Part shown: positions 24,804 to 33,700 of the stretch, in pieces
How positions within the stretch are numbered: position 1 is the stretch's first letter
Layout of the letters: the number at the start of each line of letters is the position of its first letter
Assembly (NCBI RefSeq): GCF_900104775.1
Contig: NZ_FNSA01000001.1
Location: 62,001-126,000, forward strand
DNA length: 64,000 bases
Source of the DNA: Tsukamurella tyrosinosolvens
Lineage (GTDB): Bacteria; Actinomycetota; Actinomycetes; Mycobacteriales; Mycobacteriaceae
Direction of reading: 5' to 3'
Position numbers and translations under genes: made by a program
Notes under the pieces: model-generated
Databases searched by the model: none
The model's input: the letters and a program-made list of their open reading frames with translations, nothing else
Told to the model about the DNA's origin: nothing

Positions 24804-25244
24804 TCAGGACAGCTCGACGGCCCGATCCACGGCGTAGCCGTACCCGGCGATCCCGAAACCGGCGATCACGCCGGACGCGATCGGGGAGACGTAGGAGTGG
24901 TGCCGGAACGCCTCGCGCGCGTGCACGTTGGAGATGTGCACCTCGATGATCGGCACCTCCGGAATGACGAGTGCATCGGCGAGAGCCACTGAAGTATGCG
25001 TCCACGCTGCCGGATTGATCACGATCGCGGAGAAATTACGCGCGCGTGCGACATCGTGGATCCACCCCAGCAGCTCGGCCTCGTCATTGGTCTGCCGGAC
25101 GTCCACCTCGGCGTCCCGCGCAGCGGCCGCGCGACGGCAAACGTCGACGACGTCGGCGTACGAATTCTCCCCGTAGACCTGCGGTTGCCGCACGCCCAGC
25201 ATGTTCAGATTCGGTCCGTTCAGCACCAGAATGCGGGCTCCCAT
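24804..25244 (-). CDS. aroQ: Type II 3-dehydroquinate dehydratase
   Basis: A 146-residue type II dehydroquinase. The N-terminal LVLNGPNLNMLGVRQPQVYG carries the catalytic tyrosine and active-site loop; INPAAWTHTSVALADAL and IIEVHISNVHAREAFRHHS give the other conserved residues including the catalytic histidine. It catalyses dehydroquinate to dehydroshikimate in aromatic amino acid synthesis or, in reverse context, quinate use. No shikimate genes are adjacent, so it may be a second copy with a catabolic role. ACAATA read on the minus strand as TATTGT (25251-25256) lies 6 bases before the ATG. Confidence 0.92.
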   Translation of the reverse strand: MGARILVLNGPNLNMLGVRQPQVYGENSYADVVDVCRRAAAARDAEVDVRQTNDEAELLGWIHDVARARNFSAIVINPAAWTHTSVALADALVIPEVPIIEVHISNVHAREAFRHHSYVSPIASGVIAGFGIAGYGYAVDRAVELS

Positions 25245-25362
25245 ACGGTCACAATAGCCGTCCCCGGAACCACGGAATTGGGATACTTGTCCCACGCCGT
25301 GCGCATCCGCCTCGGCGATCATGTAATCTCCCAGTATTCGCAATCTGGAAGGGAGGGCCTCA

Positions 25363-25764
25363 ATGACTACGTTCGCGGCCAAGCTGAACCGACTTTTCGA
25401 GGTCGTGCACCCCGCAGACCGGGGGCCCTACACCTCGTCGGAGTTCTGCAGGATGGTCGAGGAGAGCGGCGGCAAGCTGTCCGTTCCCTATCTGTCGCAG
25501 CTGCGGTCGGGCCGGAGCTCGCGCCCCGCGTACGACATGGTGGCTTCCATCGCTCAGACCTTCGGCGTCCGCGCCGAGTACTTCTCGGACCCGCTGTACG
25601 AGCGTGAGGTCCTGGGCGACCTCGAGCTGACGCGCGAGCTGCGCGAGTCGGGCATGCTCGAGATGGCTCGCCGCTCGACGAAGCTGTCGGCGGACCGTCG
25701 GGCAGCGCTCGCCGGTCTCCTCGCCGAGCTCGAGGCGGAGGACGGCAAGGAGGGCACGGCCTAG
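25363..25764 (+). CDS. EspR-like XRE-family DNA-binding protein
   Basis: A 133-residue protein with the size and layout of M. tuberculosis EspR: the opening TTFAAKLNRLFEVVHP, then GPYTSSEFCRMVEESGGKLSVPYLSQLRSG (helix-turn-helix, residues 20-52), a middle helix with AEYFSDPLY, and a C-terminal dimerisation helix region. EspR is an architectural regulator of virulence-related and lipid genes. Start ATG has GGGAGG upstream. It converges on the membrane protein gene at 25820, which is coupled to an ImmA/IrrE-like protease. Whether it is the orthologue or a local regulator of that pair is open. Confidence 0.82.
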   Translation: MTTFAAKLNRLFEVVHPADRGPYTSSEFCRMVEESGGKLSVPYLSQLRSGRSSRPAYDMVASIAQTFGVRAEYFSDPLYEREVLGDLELTRELRESGMLEMARRSTKLSADRRAALAGLLAELEAEDGKEGTA

Positions 25765-25778
25765 GCCGTGTTCCTCTC

Positions 25779-25793
25779 CGGGCCTCTGGCCCG
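25779..25793. terminator. Hairpin between convergent genes
   Basis: CGGGCC-TCT-GGCCCG forms a perfect 6-base stem with a 3-base loop in the 55-base gap between the EspR-like gene and the convergent membrane protein gene. It could serve both directions. No U-tract. Confidence 0.4.
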
Positions 25794-25819
25794 CAGGGCC
25801 GGCAGCGGCCCACCGGGGC

Positions 25820-26872
25820 TCAGCGCACCCGCTCCAACAGGGGCGACGGGGTGTGCTGGGCCCTTTTCGTGACTGCGGCCGTCCAGCGCGAGGTCCGCCA
25901 GCCCGACGGGGGCTCCAGGTCGACGGCGTGCACCGAACCGTAGGGCGCGTCGCGGTCGAGCCACCGGGCCACCGCCTCCGCGCGGTCCGTCGGCGAGGCG
26001 TCGGCGAGTCTCCCGTCGCCCGGACTGGCGAGCATCGCCCAGCCGTCGAGCACGACGACGGCGCGCGCCTCCGCCGTCTCCACCCAGCCGCCGCCCTGCC
26101 GGACGACGGCCTCGAGGTCGGGGAAGAGATCCTTGACCTGCTCGTACGCGGGCCGGAAGTGGAGCCACTCCCGCGAGGAGATCAGGATCGACGTGGCCCA
26201 CGACGCCATCAGCACGAGCGTCCAGCTGGCGAACGCGGCATCCAGCATGAACCGGTTCAACCGCAGCACCCACACACCCACTTGCAACTGCTGCAGCAGG
26301 ACGCCGCCCGCGATGACGTTCGCGACCGCGACGATCGCGAGCAGGACCCCGCCCAGCGCCAGGAGTCGCAGCTGCGCCCGGTGCACGCGGCTGCGCTTGG
26401 ACACCCGCCACGTCGACACCGCCACGACGAGGGCGGTGGCCCCGAGGCACGTGTAGACCAGCGCCGTCTCCACCGCCAGCCCGAAGTCGCCGCCGAAGCC
26501 GAATCCCGTCGGGTCGCCGGTGCGGCCGAGGACGGCCCCCGTCACGATGACCACGCCGACCAGGACGAGCGGCGGAGACCACACCATGAGCCTGGCCCGG
26601 CTGAGCCGCCCGTCGAGCGCGAAGGCGAACACGAGGGCCCCGTAGCAGGCCACGAGCAGCAGGACCCGCTCGACGGTCACGACCTCGTACTCCGACAGGC
26701 CCAGTCGCCCCAGCGCCTCGATGGACACCGGGGTATCGATCGTCACCATCAGCGCCAGCGCGACCGCGGTGAGGAGGGCACCGCCGGCCGGGGGGTTCCT
26801 ATTGGTCTGCCACCGGCTGAACCTCTCCAGCGCACCGAGCCAGAGGATCGGTGCGACGAGCGACGCGATCAT
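25820..26872 (-). CDS. Seven-helix membrane protein with soluble tail (DUF6545/MAB_1171c-like)
   Basis: A 350-residue protein. Seven hydrophobic helices fill residues 1-215, then a soluble domain of about 130 residues begins around LISSREWLHFRPAYEQVKDLFPDLEAVV. This arrangement matches the MAB_1171c family of putative transporters carrying DUF6545, found in actinobacteria next to XRE regulators and ImmA/IrrE-like proteases. Function is not known; the soluble tail suggests signalling rather than transport. Its ATG overlaps the protease stop by four bases (ATGA). The long upstream frame is not coding. Confidence 0.75.
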   Translation of the reverse strand: MIASLVAPILWLGALERFSRWQTNRNPPAGGALLTAVALALMVTIDTPVSIEALGRLGLSEYEVVTVERVLLLVACYGALVFAFALDGRLSRARLMVWSPPLVLVGVVIVTGAVLGRTGDPTGFGFGGDFGLAVETALVYTCLGATALVVAVSTWRVSKRSRVHRAQLRLLALGGVLLAIVAVANVIAGGVLLQQLQVGVWVLRLNRFMLDAAFASWTLVLMASWATSILISSREWLHFRPAYEQVKDLFPDLEAVVRQGGGWVETAEARAVVVLDGWAMLASPGDGRLADASPTDRAEAVARWLDRDAPYGSVHAVDLEPPSGWRTSRWTAAVTKRAQHTPSPLLERVR

Positions 26873-27294
26873 CCGAGCAGTTCGTCGACCACCGAGTCGA
26901 CGCGCGTGATCGTGTGGCCGGCCTTGACGCGGCGCACGAGCAGCGTGGCGAAGGACTCCGCCTCCTCCTCGCACCGCGCCGCCCTGCCGCTGTCGGGATC
27001 GGAGGAGCACCCCTGCTCGTGGCCGAGGACCAGGTGGCCCAGTTCGTGCGCGAGGGTCTGCTCGAACGTGGCGACACCGCTGGAGACCACGAGGAGGTCC
27101 CGCTCGTCGGAGTGCAGCCACATGCCGAAGACGCCGACCGGCAGCGTCATGCGCCGCACCTCGATGCGCCGGCCCAGATGATCGGCGTACGCGGCGACCA
27201 CTTCGGCGACGGTGCCGGGACCCGATCCGGCCCGCGGGGTGACCGCACGCACGACCGCGCGCACTGCGCGTGTCGGCCGGTCGGATCCCCTCAT
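26869..27294 (-). CDS. ImmA/IrrE-type metallopeptidase (M78)
   Basis: A 141-residue zinc protease-like protein. HELGH at residues 83-87 gives two histidine ligands and the catalytic glutamate; the third ligand is in the acidic helix CEEEAESFATLLVRR about 30 residues later. M78 enzymes such as ImmA cleave partner XRE repressors to release gene expression. It is translationally coupled to a membrane protein, and an EspR-like regulator lies opposite. The ATG at 27294 is preferred because TATCGT lies 7 bases upstream; a longer frame begins at 27345. CSSDPDSGRAARC between the motif blocks holds two cysteines. Confidence 0.82.
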   Translation of the reverse strand: MRGSDRPTRAVRAVVRAVTPRAGSGPGTVAEVVAAYADHLGRRIEVRRMTLPVGVFGMWLHSDERDLLVVSSGVATFEQTLAHELGHLVLGHEQGCSSDPDSGRAARCEEEAESFATLLVRRVKAGHTITRVDSVVDELLG

Positions 27295-27301
27295 GCCCGA
27301 A

Positions 27302-27307
27302 ACGATA
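27302..27307 (-). promoter_or_regulatory. -10 element for the ImmA/IrrE-like gene (leaderless)
   Basis: TATCGT on the minus strand, 7 bases before the ATG at 27294; it selects this start over the longer frame. It is divergent from the embC promoter across about 100 bases. Confidence 0.4.
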
Positions 27308-27383
27308 CGTCGGTTCGTCGGCTCGTTGTACACCAAGCCGCGCATCGAACCGGTTCGCCCGGATTCCGCCAGGTCGCGGCGTC

Positions 27384-27389
27384 TAGACT
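27384..27389 (+). promoter_or_regulatory. -10 element for embC (leaderless)
   Basis: TAGACT, 6 bases before the embC GTG; the short gap (CGCGGG) is too small for a functional Shine-Dalgarno leader. Confidence 0.45.
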
Positions 27390-27395
27390 CGCGGG

Positions 27396-30300
27396 GTGCC
27401 CGAACCGTCCGACGCTGCCCGCACCGTCCGCACCACGGCCCGGACCGCCGCTCTGACCGGCGTGCTCGGGGTACTGTTCGCGCTGCTCACGCCCTTCATG
27501 CCGGTCCAGCAGTCGACCGCGGCGCTGGACTGGCCGCAGCGCGGCTCGCTCGAGGCCGTCACGGCGCCGCTGCTGTCCTACGTGCCCGATAGGGTCGACG
27601 TCACAGTCCCCTGTTCCGCTGTCAGCGGACTCCCCGGGGGTTCCGGGACCCTGGTCGCGACGGGGCCCGTCGACTCGCCGGACACGGTCCGACGGGGCAT
27701 GACGATCGGGGTCACCACACTCCCCGACCAGCGCCGCATGCTGGAAGTCGTCGTCCGCAACACGCCCCTGCTCTCCGTCGACGTCGCGGCGCTGGCCGCC
27801 CCGGGCTGTGGGGCGATCGTCTTCTCGGGAGATTCGAAGACGGTGAAGGCCGAGGTCAGGGGCATCACCGGCCCGGACGGCAAGCCCATCGCCGGCGGTA
27901 AGGACAACGGCTTCGACTACCGACCGCAGGTCGTCGGGGTGTTCACAGAACTTCATGGCACAGTCACGGACAGCACGAGGATTCAGTTCCGTGCAGATAT
28001 CGACACGCGCTACTCGACGGTTCCGGCCGCGGCGCGCTGGGTCGTCATCGTCCTCGCGATCGCGCTGATCCTCGCGAGCCTCGTCGCACTGCACCGGCTC
28101 GACGCCGCGGCCGACGGCCGGCGGCACCGTCGGATCCTGCCCGAGGGCTGGTGGCGCCCGACCAAGCTCGACAGCACCGTCATCGCCCTGCTGGTGACCT
28201 GGCACGTCATCGGCGCGAACACCTCCGACGACGGCTACATCCTCACCATGGCGCGCACCGCCGAGGCCGCGGGCTACACCGCGAACTACTACCGCTGGTA
28301 CGGCGCGCCCGAGACCCCGTTCGGCTGGTACTACCAGGCCTTCGCGTGGCTCTCGCACCTCTCGACGGCGAGCCCCTGGGTCCGCCTGCCCGCCCTGATC
28401 TGCGGCATCGCGACCTGGCTCATCATCAGCCGCGAGGTGGTGCCCCGGCTGGGCCGCGCCGCGCGCTCCCGGTACGCGCTCTGGGCCGCGGCCGGTGTCT
28501 TCCTGGTCTACTGGTTCGCCTTCAACAACGGCCTGCGGCCCGAGCCCGTGATCGCGCTGGGCGCCCTGCTGACCTGGTGCTCGGTGGAGCGGGCGATCGC
28601 GACGGGCCGGGTCCTGCCGTTCGCGGCCGCGGCGGTCTTCGCGGGGTGGACGGTGGCGGCCGGGCCGACGGGCATCATGACCGTGGCCGCGCTGCTCGCG
28701 GGGGTGCGGCCGGTGGGCAAACGGATCCTCGCCCGCGCCCGCACGAGCCCGGCCGGGTTCCGGCTGACGGTGGCCGCCTACGTCGCCCCGGTGCTGGCCG
28801 CCGGGGTGCTGCTGGTGCCGATCATCTTCTCCAAGCTCACCGCGTCCGCGTTCGTCCAGAAGACGCTCATGCAGTCCGACGTGGGCACGGTCGTCGACAC
28901 CAAGAAGTGGTACAACGAGATCGACCGTTACTCGGCCCTCTTCACGTTCACGGCCGACGGCGGCGTCGCCCGACGGTTCGCGGTCATCGTCACGATCGCC
29001 TGCCTGCTGTTCGCGGGCGCCGTGCTGCTGCGCAAGGGCCGGATCCCCGGCGCGAGCCTCGGCCCCAGCCGCCGCCTCGTCGCGGTCGTCCTCGGCGGCC
29101 TCCTGCTGCTCATGTTCACCCCCACCAAGTGGACGCACCAGTTCGGCGCCTTCGCGGGCCTGGCCGGCGCCCTGGCCGCGCTCGCCGCGATTGCCCTCGC
29201 GCCCGCCGCGCTGCGCAGCGCCCGCAACCGCGCGCTGAGCGCCGCGGTGGTCCTGCTGGTGCTCGGGCTGTCCTTCAGCGGCCCCAACGGCTGGTGGTAC
29301 GCCAGCAACTACGGCGTCCCGTGGGGCGAGTCGTCGGTGCTGGCGCTGGGCACGGTCTTCTTCGCCGGGGCCGGCATCGCGCTGCTGGTCGCGGGGTGGC
29401 TGCACTTCCACGAGCCCGATCCGGCGCCGGTCCACCCGCGGGCGAAGCGCGTCGTCGACGTCGTCGGCCGGCAGTCGTCGATCACGTGGGCGGCGTGGGC
29501 CGTGGTCGTGCTGTGCATCGGCTCGATGCTCGCGACGACGGGCATCACCCAGTTCTCCTCCTTCTCCAACGGCAAGGCGAACCTGCGCGCGCTCGGCGGC
29601 CACGGCTGCAACCTCGCCGACTACGTGCTCACCGAGCCGGACCCCACGTCGGGCCTCCTGCTGCCGCTCGACGGGAACATCCGCGACGGCCTCGCAGGGC
29701 CGGGCACCACCGGTGTCTCGCCCGACGGGGTGCCGACCATCATCAACGCCACCACCAGCTCGAACACGGACGATTCGAGCACGTCGCTCGACGCGATGGC
29801 GCGGCTGCCGCAGGACACGACGTCGGGCCGCACGTCGACGGCAGGCATCAACGGCTCGCACATGCGCCTGCCCTACGGCCTGGATCCGGCGCGCACCCCC
29901 GTGCTCGGCTCGTACTCGCAGGAGGCGCAGCTCAAGGCGCAGGTCGTCTCGAAGTGGTACCCGCTGCCCGCGCGGGCCGCGGACCGCTCGCTCATCACGC
30001 TCTCCGCCGCCGGCAAGTTCACCGACGACGAGCTCTACCTCGAGTACTCCACCGACGCCCCCGCCGCCGGCGCGGAGCCGAAGGTCGCCGGGAAGAAGTC
30101 CTTCATCGACATCGGGCCGAAGCCCGCCTGGCGGAACCTGCGCCTGCCGCGCACCGACCTCCCCGCCGACGCGACGGCGATCCGCGTGGTCGCGGTCGAC
30201 GACGACCTGGCGATCGACCACTGGCTGGCCGTCACCCCGCCGCGGGTGTCGAAGCTGGTCACGGCGCAGGAGCTGATCGGCTCCACCGAGCCGGTGCTGC

Positions 30301-30647
30301 TCGACTGGACGTCCGGGCTGGCCTTCCCGTGCCAGCGGCCGTTCAGCCACAGCAACGGCGTCGCGGAGGTCCCGCAGTGGCGGATCACGCCCGACCAGAA
30401 CCTCTCCCCCGTCACGACGGAGTGGGAGGGCACCCTCGGCGGCGGACCGCTCGGCTGGACGCAGATGCTGCTCCAGCAGGAGAAGATCCCCGGCTACCTC
30501 CAGGGTGATCTCGGGCAGGACTTCGGCGACGTGATGCGGCTCGTGCCGTACTCCCAGGCACGTGCGGCGGATCTCACACTCGGCACGCGCACCGTCTGGG
30601 GGACGCACGTCGAGGCGCCGATCCGCAAGGACCGGACCGATTCCTGA
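27396..30647 (+). CDS. embC: Arabinosyltransferase EmbC
   Basis: A 1083-residue GT-C membrane arabinosyltransferase using decaprenyl-phosphoryl-arabinose; in mycobacteria EmbC extends lipoarabinomannan. After one N-terminal helix comes a periplasmic lectin-like domain (about 40-205), then a multi-helix core with the catalytic loop SDDGYILTMARTAEAAGYTA and FGWYY, and a large C-terminal carbohydrate-binding domain (from about 720) ending in DLTLGTRTVWGTH. The assignment as EmbC rests on ISREVVPRLG, then NNGLRPEPVIALGALLTWCS, GPTGI, and FPCQRPFSHSNGV, which fit mycobacterial EmbC best, and on gene order C-A-B. First gene of the cluster. Confidence 0.93.
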   Translation: MPEPSDAARTVRTTARTAALTGVLGVLFALLTPFMPVQQSTAALDWPQRGSLEAVTAPLLSYVPDRVDVTVPCSAVSGLPGGSGTLVATGPVDSPDTVRRGMTIGVTTLPDQRRMLEVVVRNTPLLSVDVAALAAPGCGAIVFSGDSKTVKAEVRGITGPDGKPIAGGKDNGFDYRPQVVGVFTELHGTVTDSTRIQFRADIDTRYSTVPAAARWVVIVLAIALILASLVALHRLDAAADGRRHRRILPEGWWRPTKLDSTVIALLVTWHVIGANTSDDGYILTMARTAEAAGYTANYYRWYGAPETPFGWYYQAFAWLSHLSTASPWVRLPALICGIATWLIISREVVPRLGRAARSRYALWAAAGVFLVYWFAFNNGLRPEPVIALGALLTWCSVERAIATGRVLPFAAAAVFAGWTVAAGPTGIMTVAALLAGVRPVGKRILARARTSPAGFRLTVAAYVAPVLAAGVLLVPIIFSKLTASAFVQKTLMQSDVGTVVDTKKWYNEIDRYSALFTFTADGGVARRFAVIVTIACLLFAGAVLLRKGRIPGASLGPSRRLVAVVLGGLLLLMFTPTKWTHQFGAFAGLAGALAALAAIALAPAALRSARNRALSAAVVLLVLGLSFSGPNGWWYASNYGVPWGESSVLALGTVFFAGAGIALLVAGWLHFHEPDPAPVHPRAKRVVDVVGRQSSITWAAWAVVVLCIGSMLATTGITQFSSFSNGKANLRALGGHGCNLADYVLTEPDPTSGLLLPLDGNIRDGLAGPGTTGVSPDGVPTIINATTSSNTDDSSTSLDAMARLPQDTTSGRTSTAGINGSHMRLPYGLDPARTPVLGSYSQEAQLKAQVVSKWYPLPARAADRSLITLSAAGKFTDDELYLEYSTDAPAAGAEPKVAGKKSFIDIGPKPAWRNLRLPRTDLPADATAIRVVAVDDDLAIDHWLAVTPPRVSKLVTAQELIGSTEPVLLDWTSGLAFPCQRPFSHSNGVAEVPQWRITPDQNLSPVTTEWEGTLGGGPLGWTQMLLQQEKIPGYLQGDLGQDFGDVMRLVPYSQARAADLTLGTRTVWGTHVEAPIRKDRTDS

Positions 30648-30743
30648 CGGGGTTTCCTGACCTGCGGCATCGCACGGACTGAGAATCCCTTAAGCGATCC
30701 GGCCTTCCCCGGACGGCGAATCGGTTCTCGCAGCTGACTCGCA

Positions 30744-30749
30744 TACCAT
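30744..30749 (+). promoter_or_regulatory. -10 element for embA (leaderless)
   Basis: TACCAT, 8 bases before the embA GTG at 30758. The 110-base embC-embA gap therefore probably holds a second promoter for embAB. Confidence 0.4.
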
Positions 30750-30757
30750 GAGCATCC

Positions 30758-33700
30758 GTGTCCGTGCCTACGTCCCGCTCCGAGTCGGAGCCCGGCCCCC
30801 AGCGTCGAGCCGCTGCCGCAGCTCCGTCGCGAGCCGCCGGCATCGCCCGCCTCGCCGCGGTCGTCGCCGGTGCCGTCGGCCTCCTGCTCTGCCTGCTGAC
30901 CCCCCTGCTGCCGGTGCAGCAGGCCACCGCCTCGCTCGACTGGCCGCAACTGCGGCCGGGGGCCGAGAGCGCGGAGGTCACGGCCTCCCTCGTCACGCAG
31001 TCGCCCGCCGACCTCACGGCGACGGTGCCGTGCTCGGCGATCGCCCGTGCCGCCGGCTCCGGCGGCACGGTCCTCTCGACGCTGCCCGTGGGGTCCGGCG
31101 CGGCCCGGGAGCTGGGCCTGAACGTCACCGTCGGGCCGCCCGGACCGGGCCAGGCGGTCACCGTCTCCTCCCGCAACACCGTCATCGCCGCGGCGCCGGT
31201 GGACCGGCTGCGGGGCTGCTCGCAGCTGCAGCTGTGGTCCAACGCCGCCGAGGTCGGCGCGCGGTTCGAGGGCATCGACGTGGCGGGCTCGATCCCGACG
31301 GAGAACCGGCCCGTCATGGGCGGCGTCTTCACCTCGCTGACGGCCGCCGACGTCGCGGCCGCGGGCCCGGGCCTGCGCCTGCACGCGGACCTCGACACCC
31401 GGTTCGAGCTCTCCCCGTCGCCGCTCAAGGCGGCCGCGATCGGCGTCGGCCTCCTCAGTGTGCTCGCCTCGCTGGTCGCGCTGTGGCTGCTGGACCGGAC
31501 CTTCGGCCACCATCGCCGGGCGCCGCACCGGAGCCTCGGGCAGCTCCTGCGCCCCCGCCCGGTCGACGTGGCCGTGCTCGGCGGCCTCGCCCTGTGGACC
31601 GTGCTCGGCGCGGGCAGCTCGGACGACGGCTACATCCTGTCGATGGGCAAGGTCGCGCCCGAGGCCGGCTACACGGCGAACTACTACCGCTTCTTCGGCG
31701 CCCCGGAGGCCCCGTTCGACTGGTACTACACCTTCCTCTCGCACTGGGGCTCGGTCAGCGCGAACGCGATCTGGATGCGCCTGCCCATGCTGGCCGCGGG
31801 CGTCGTGGTGTGGCTGCTGCTCAGCCGCGTGCTACTGCCCCGCCTCGGGCCCGGTATCCGCCGGTACCCGCTGGCCGTGTGGGCCGCCGGCGCGATGCTG
31901 CTGGCCTTCTGGTTCCCGCTCGCCTCGGGCCTGCGCTCGGAGCCGATCATCGTGCTCGGCACCATCGTCACCTGGGCCGCCGTCGAGCGCTCCGTCGCGA
32001 CGCACCGCGCGCTGCCCGCGGCGATCGCCGCGATGGCCGCGGGCCTGACGCTGGGCCTCGCGCCGCAGGGCGTCATCGCCGCGGCGCTGCTGCTGGCCTC
32101 GTCGGCCGCGGTGCTCCGCGTGCTCGTCGCGCGCCGGCGGGAGGCCGGACTGGCCGCGCTCGTGCTGCCCGTGCTGGCCGCGGCCGCCGTGATCGTGCCG
32201 ATCGCCTTCCGCGATCAGTCGCTGGCGTCGGTCGCCGAGGCCATCCGCATCCGCCTCGAGGTGGGGCCGGCCGCGCCCTGGACGCAGGAGTACCTGCGCT
32301 TCTTCTTCCTCACGGTCGAGACCACCGACGGTTCGCTGGTCCGCCGCGTGCCCGTCTACCTTTTCGTGATGTGCCTGTTCGTGGCGCTGTTCGTCATGCT
32401 CCGCGGCCGCCGCATCGCGCGGATCGCACCCGGCCCCGTGTGGCGGCTCGTGGGCGCGGTCTTCATCGCCGCGGCCCTGCTCTCGCTCACGCCCACCAAG
32501 TGGACCGTGCACTTCGGGGTGTACGCCGGGCTCGCCGCCGCCCTCGCCGCGGTGACGACGGTGGCGGTGGTCGAGGCGGCCCGCACGTCCGTCCGGAACT
32601 TCACGTTCTTCCTCTGCGGGATGCTCTTCGCGCTCGCCGCGGCGTTCGCGGGCTTCAACCTGTGGTCCTGGCCCTACCTGTGGGGCGTGCCCTGGTTCGA
32701 TCGGGCGCCCGAGGTCGCCGGCATCACCTTCAGCAAGGCGTTCCTGATCCTGGCCGGCCTGGCCGGAGCGCTCGCCGCGTGGCAGCACTTCCGGATCGAC
32801 TTCCGCGGCCGGGGCGAGGGCGGCCTGGTCGAGGAGGGCACCGTCGACGACACCGCCCTGGAGGACACCGAGCTCGCGACCCACACCCGGGCCGACCGGG
32901 ACCAGGCCCTACGCAGCCGGCGCCGGCTGCAGCTGGCCTCGCTGCCGCTGGTCGTGGTCCTCGGCATGCTCGTGCTGGGCGAGGGCGCGATCTTCGCGAA
33001 GGCCTACGTCTCGAACCCGGCCACGTACACGGTCGCCAAGGGCAACCTGGACGCGCTCCGCGGCAAGAGCTGCGGGATGGCGCGCTCGGTGCTGGTGGAG
33101 ACCGACCCCAACGCCGACATGCTGACCTCGGCCGAGGGCCGCTCGGCCGCGCAGGCGCTCGTCGGCCCCGGCTCGACGGGCTTCACGCCCGACGGCATCC
33201 CGAACGAGCTCAAGCCGCTGGCGATCAGCTCGGCGCCCGGCCAGATCAACATGGCCTCCCCCATCACCTCGCCGTTCACGTCCACCGCGGCGACTGCGGG
33301 CACCGGCGGCGGCACCGGGCCCCGCACGATCAACGGCAGCACCGCCGCCCTGCCCTTCGGACTCGACCCGGCGCGCACCCCCGTCGTCGGCTCGTACGGC
33401 CAGAACACCGTGCCCGCGGAGCTGTTCAGCGACTGGTACGGCCTGCCCGCGCGGTCGGCGGACCGCCCGCTGGTGGCCTTCGCGGCCTCCGGCGCCATCT
33501 CCTCGGTCGGCCCGACCGGCAAGAAGGAGTACGGCCAGCCCGTGACGCTGGAATGGGCCGAGCGCCGCGCCGACGGCTCGATCGGCGCCCGCGGCGTCGT
33601 CGACCCGATCGACCCGGGCCCGAACAAGCCGTGGCGCAACCTGCGCGTGCCGATGGAGGCGATCCCGCCCGCGGCGAACGTCGTCCGCATCCACGTGCGC

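Noticed and set aside
27291-30608. A 1105-codon open frame antisense to embC
   Set aside because: Low-complexity Arg/Gly/Glu composition and full overlap with a clear embC; a shadow frame.
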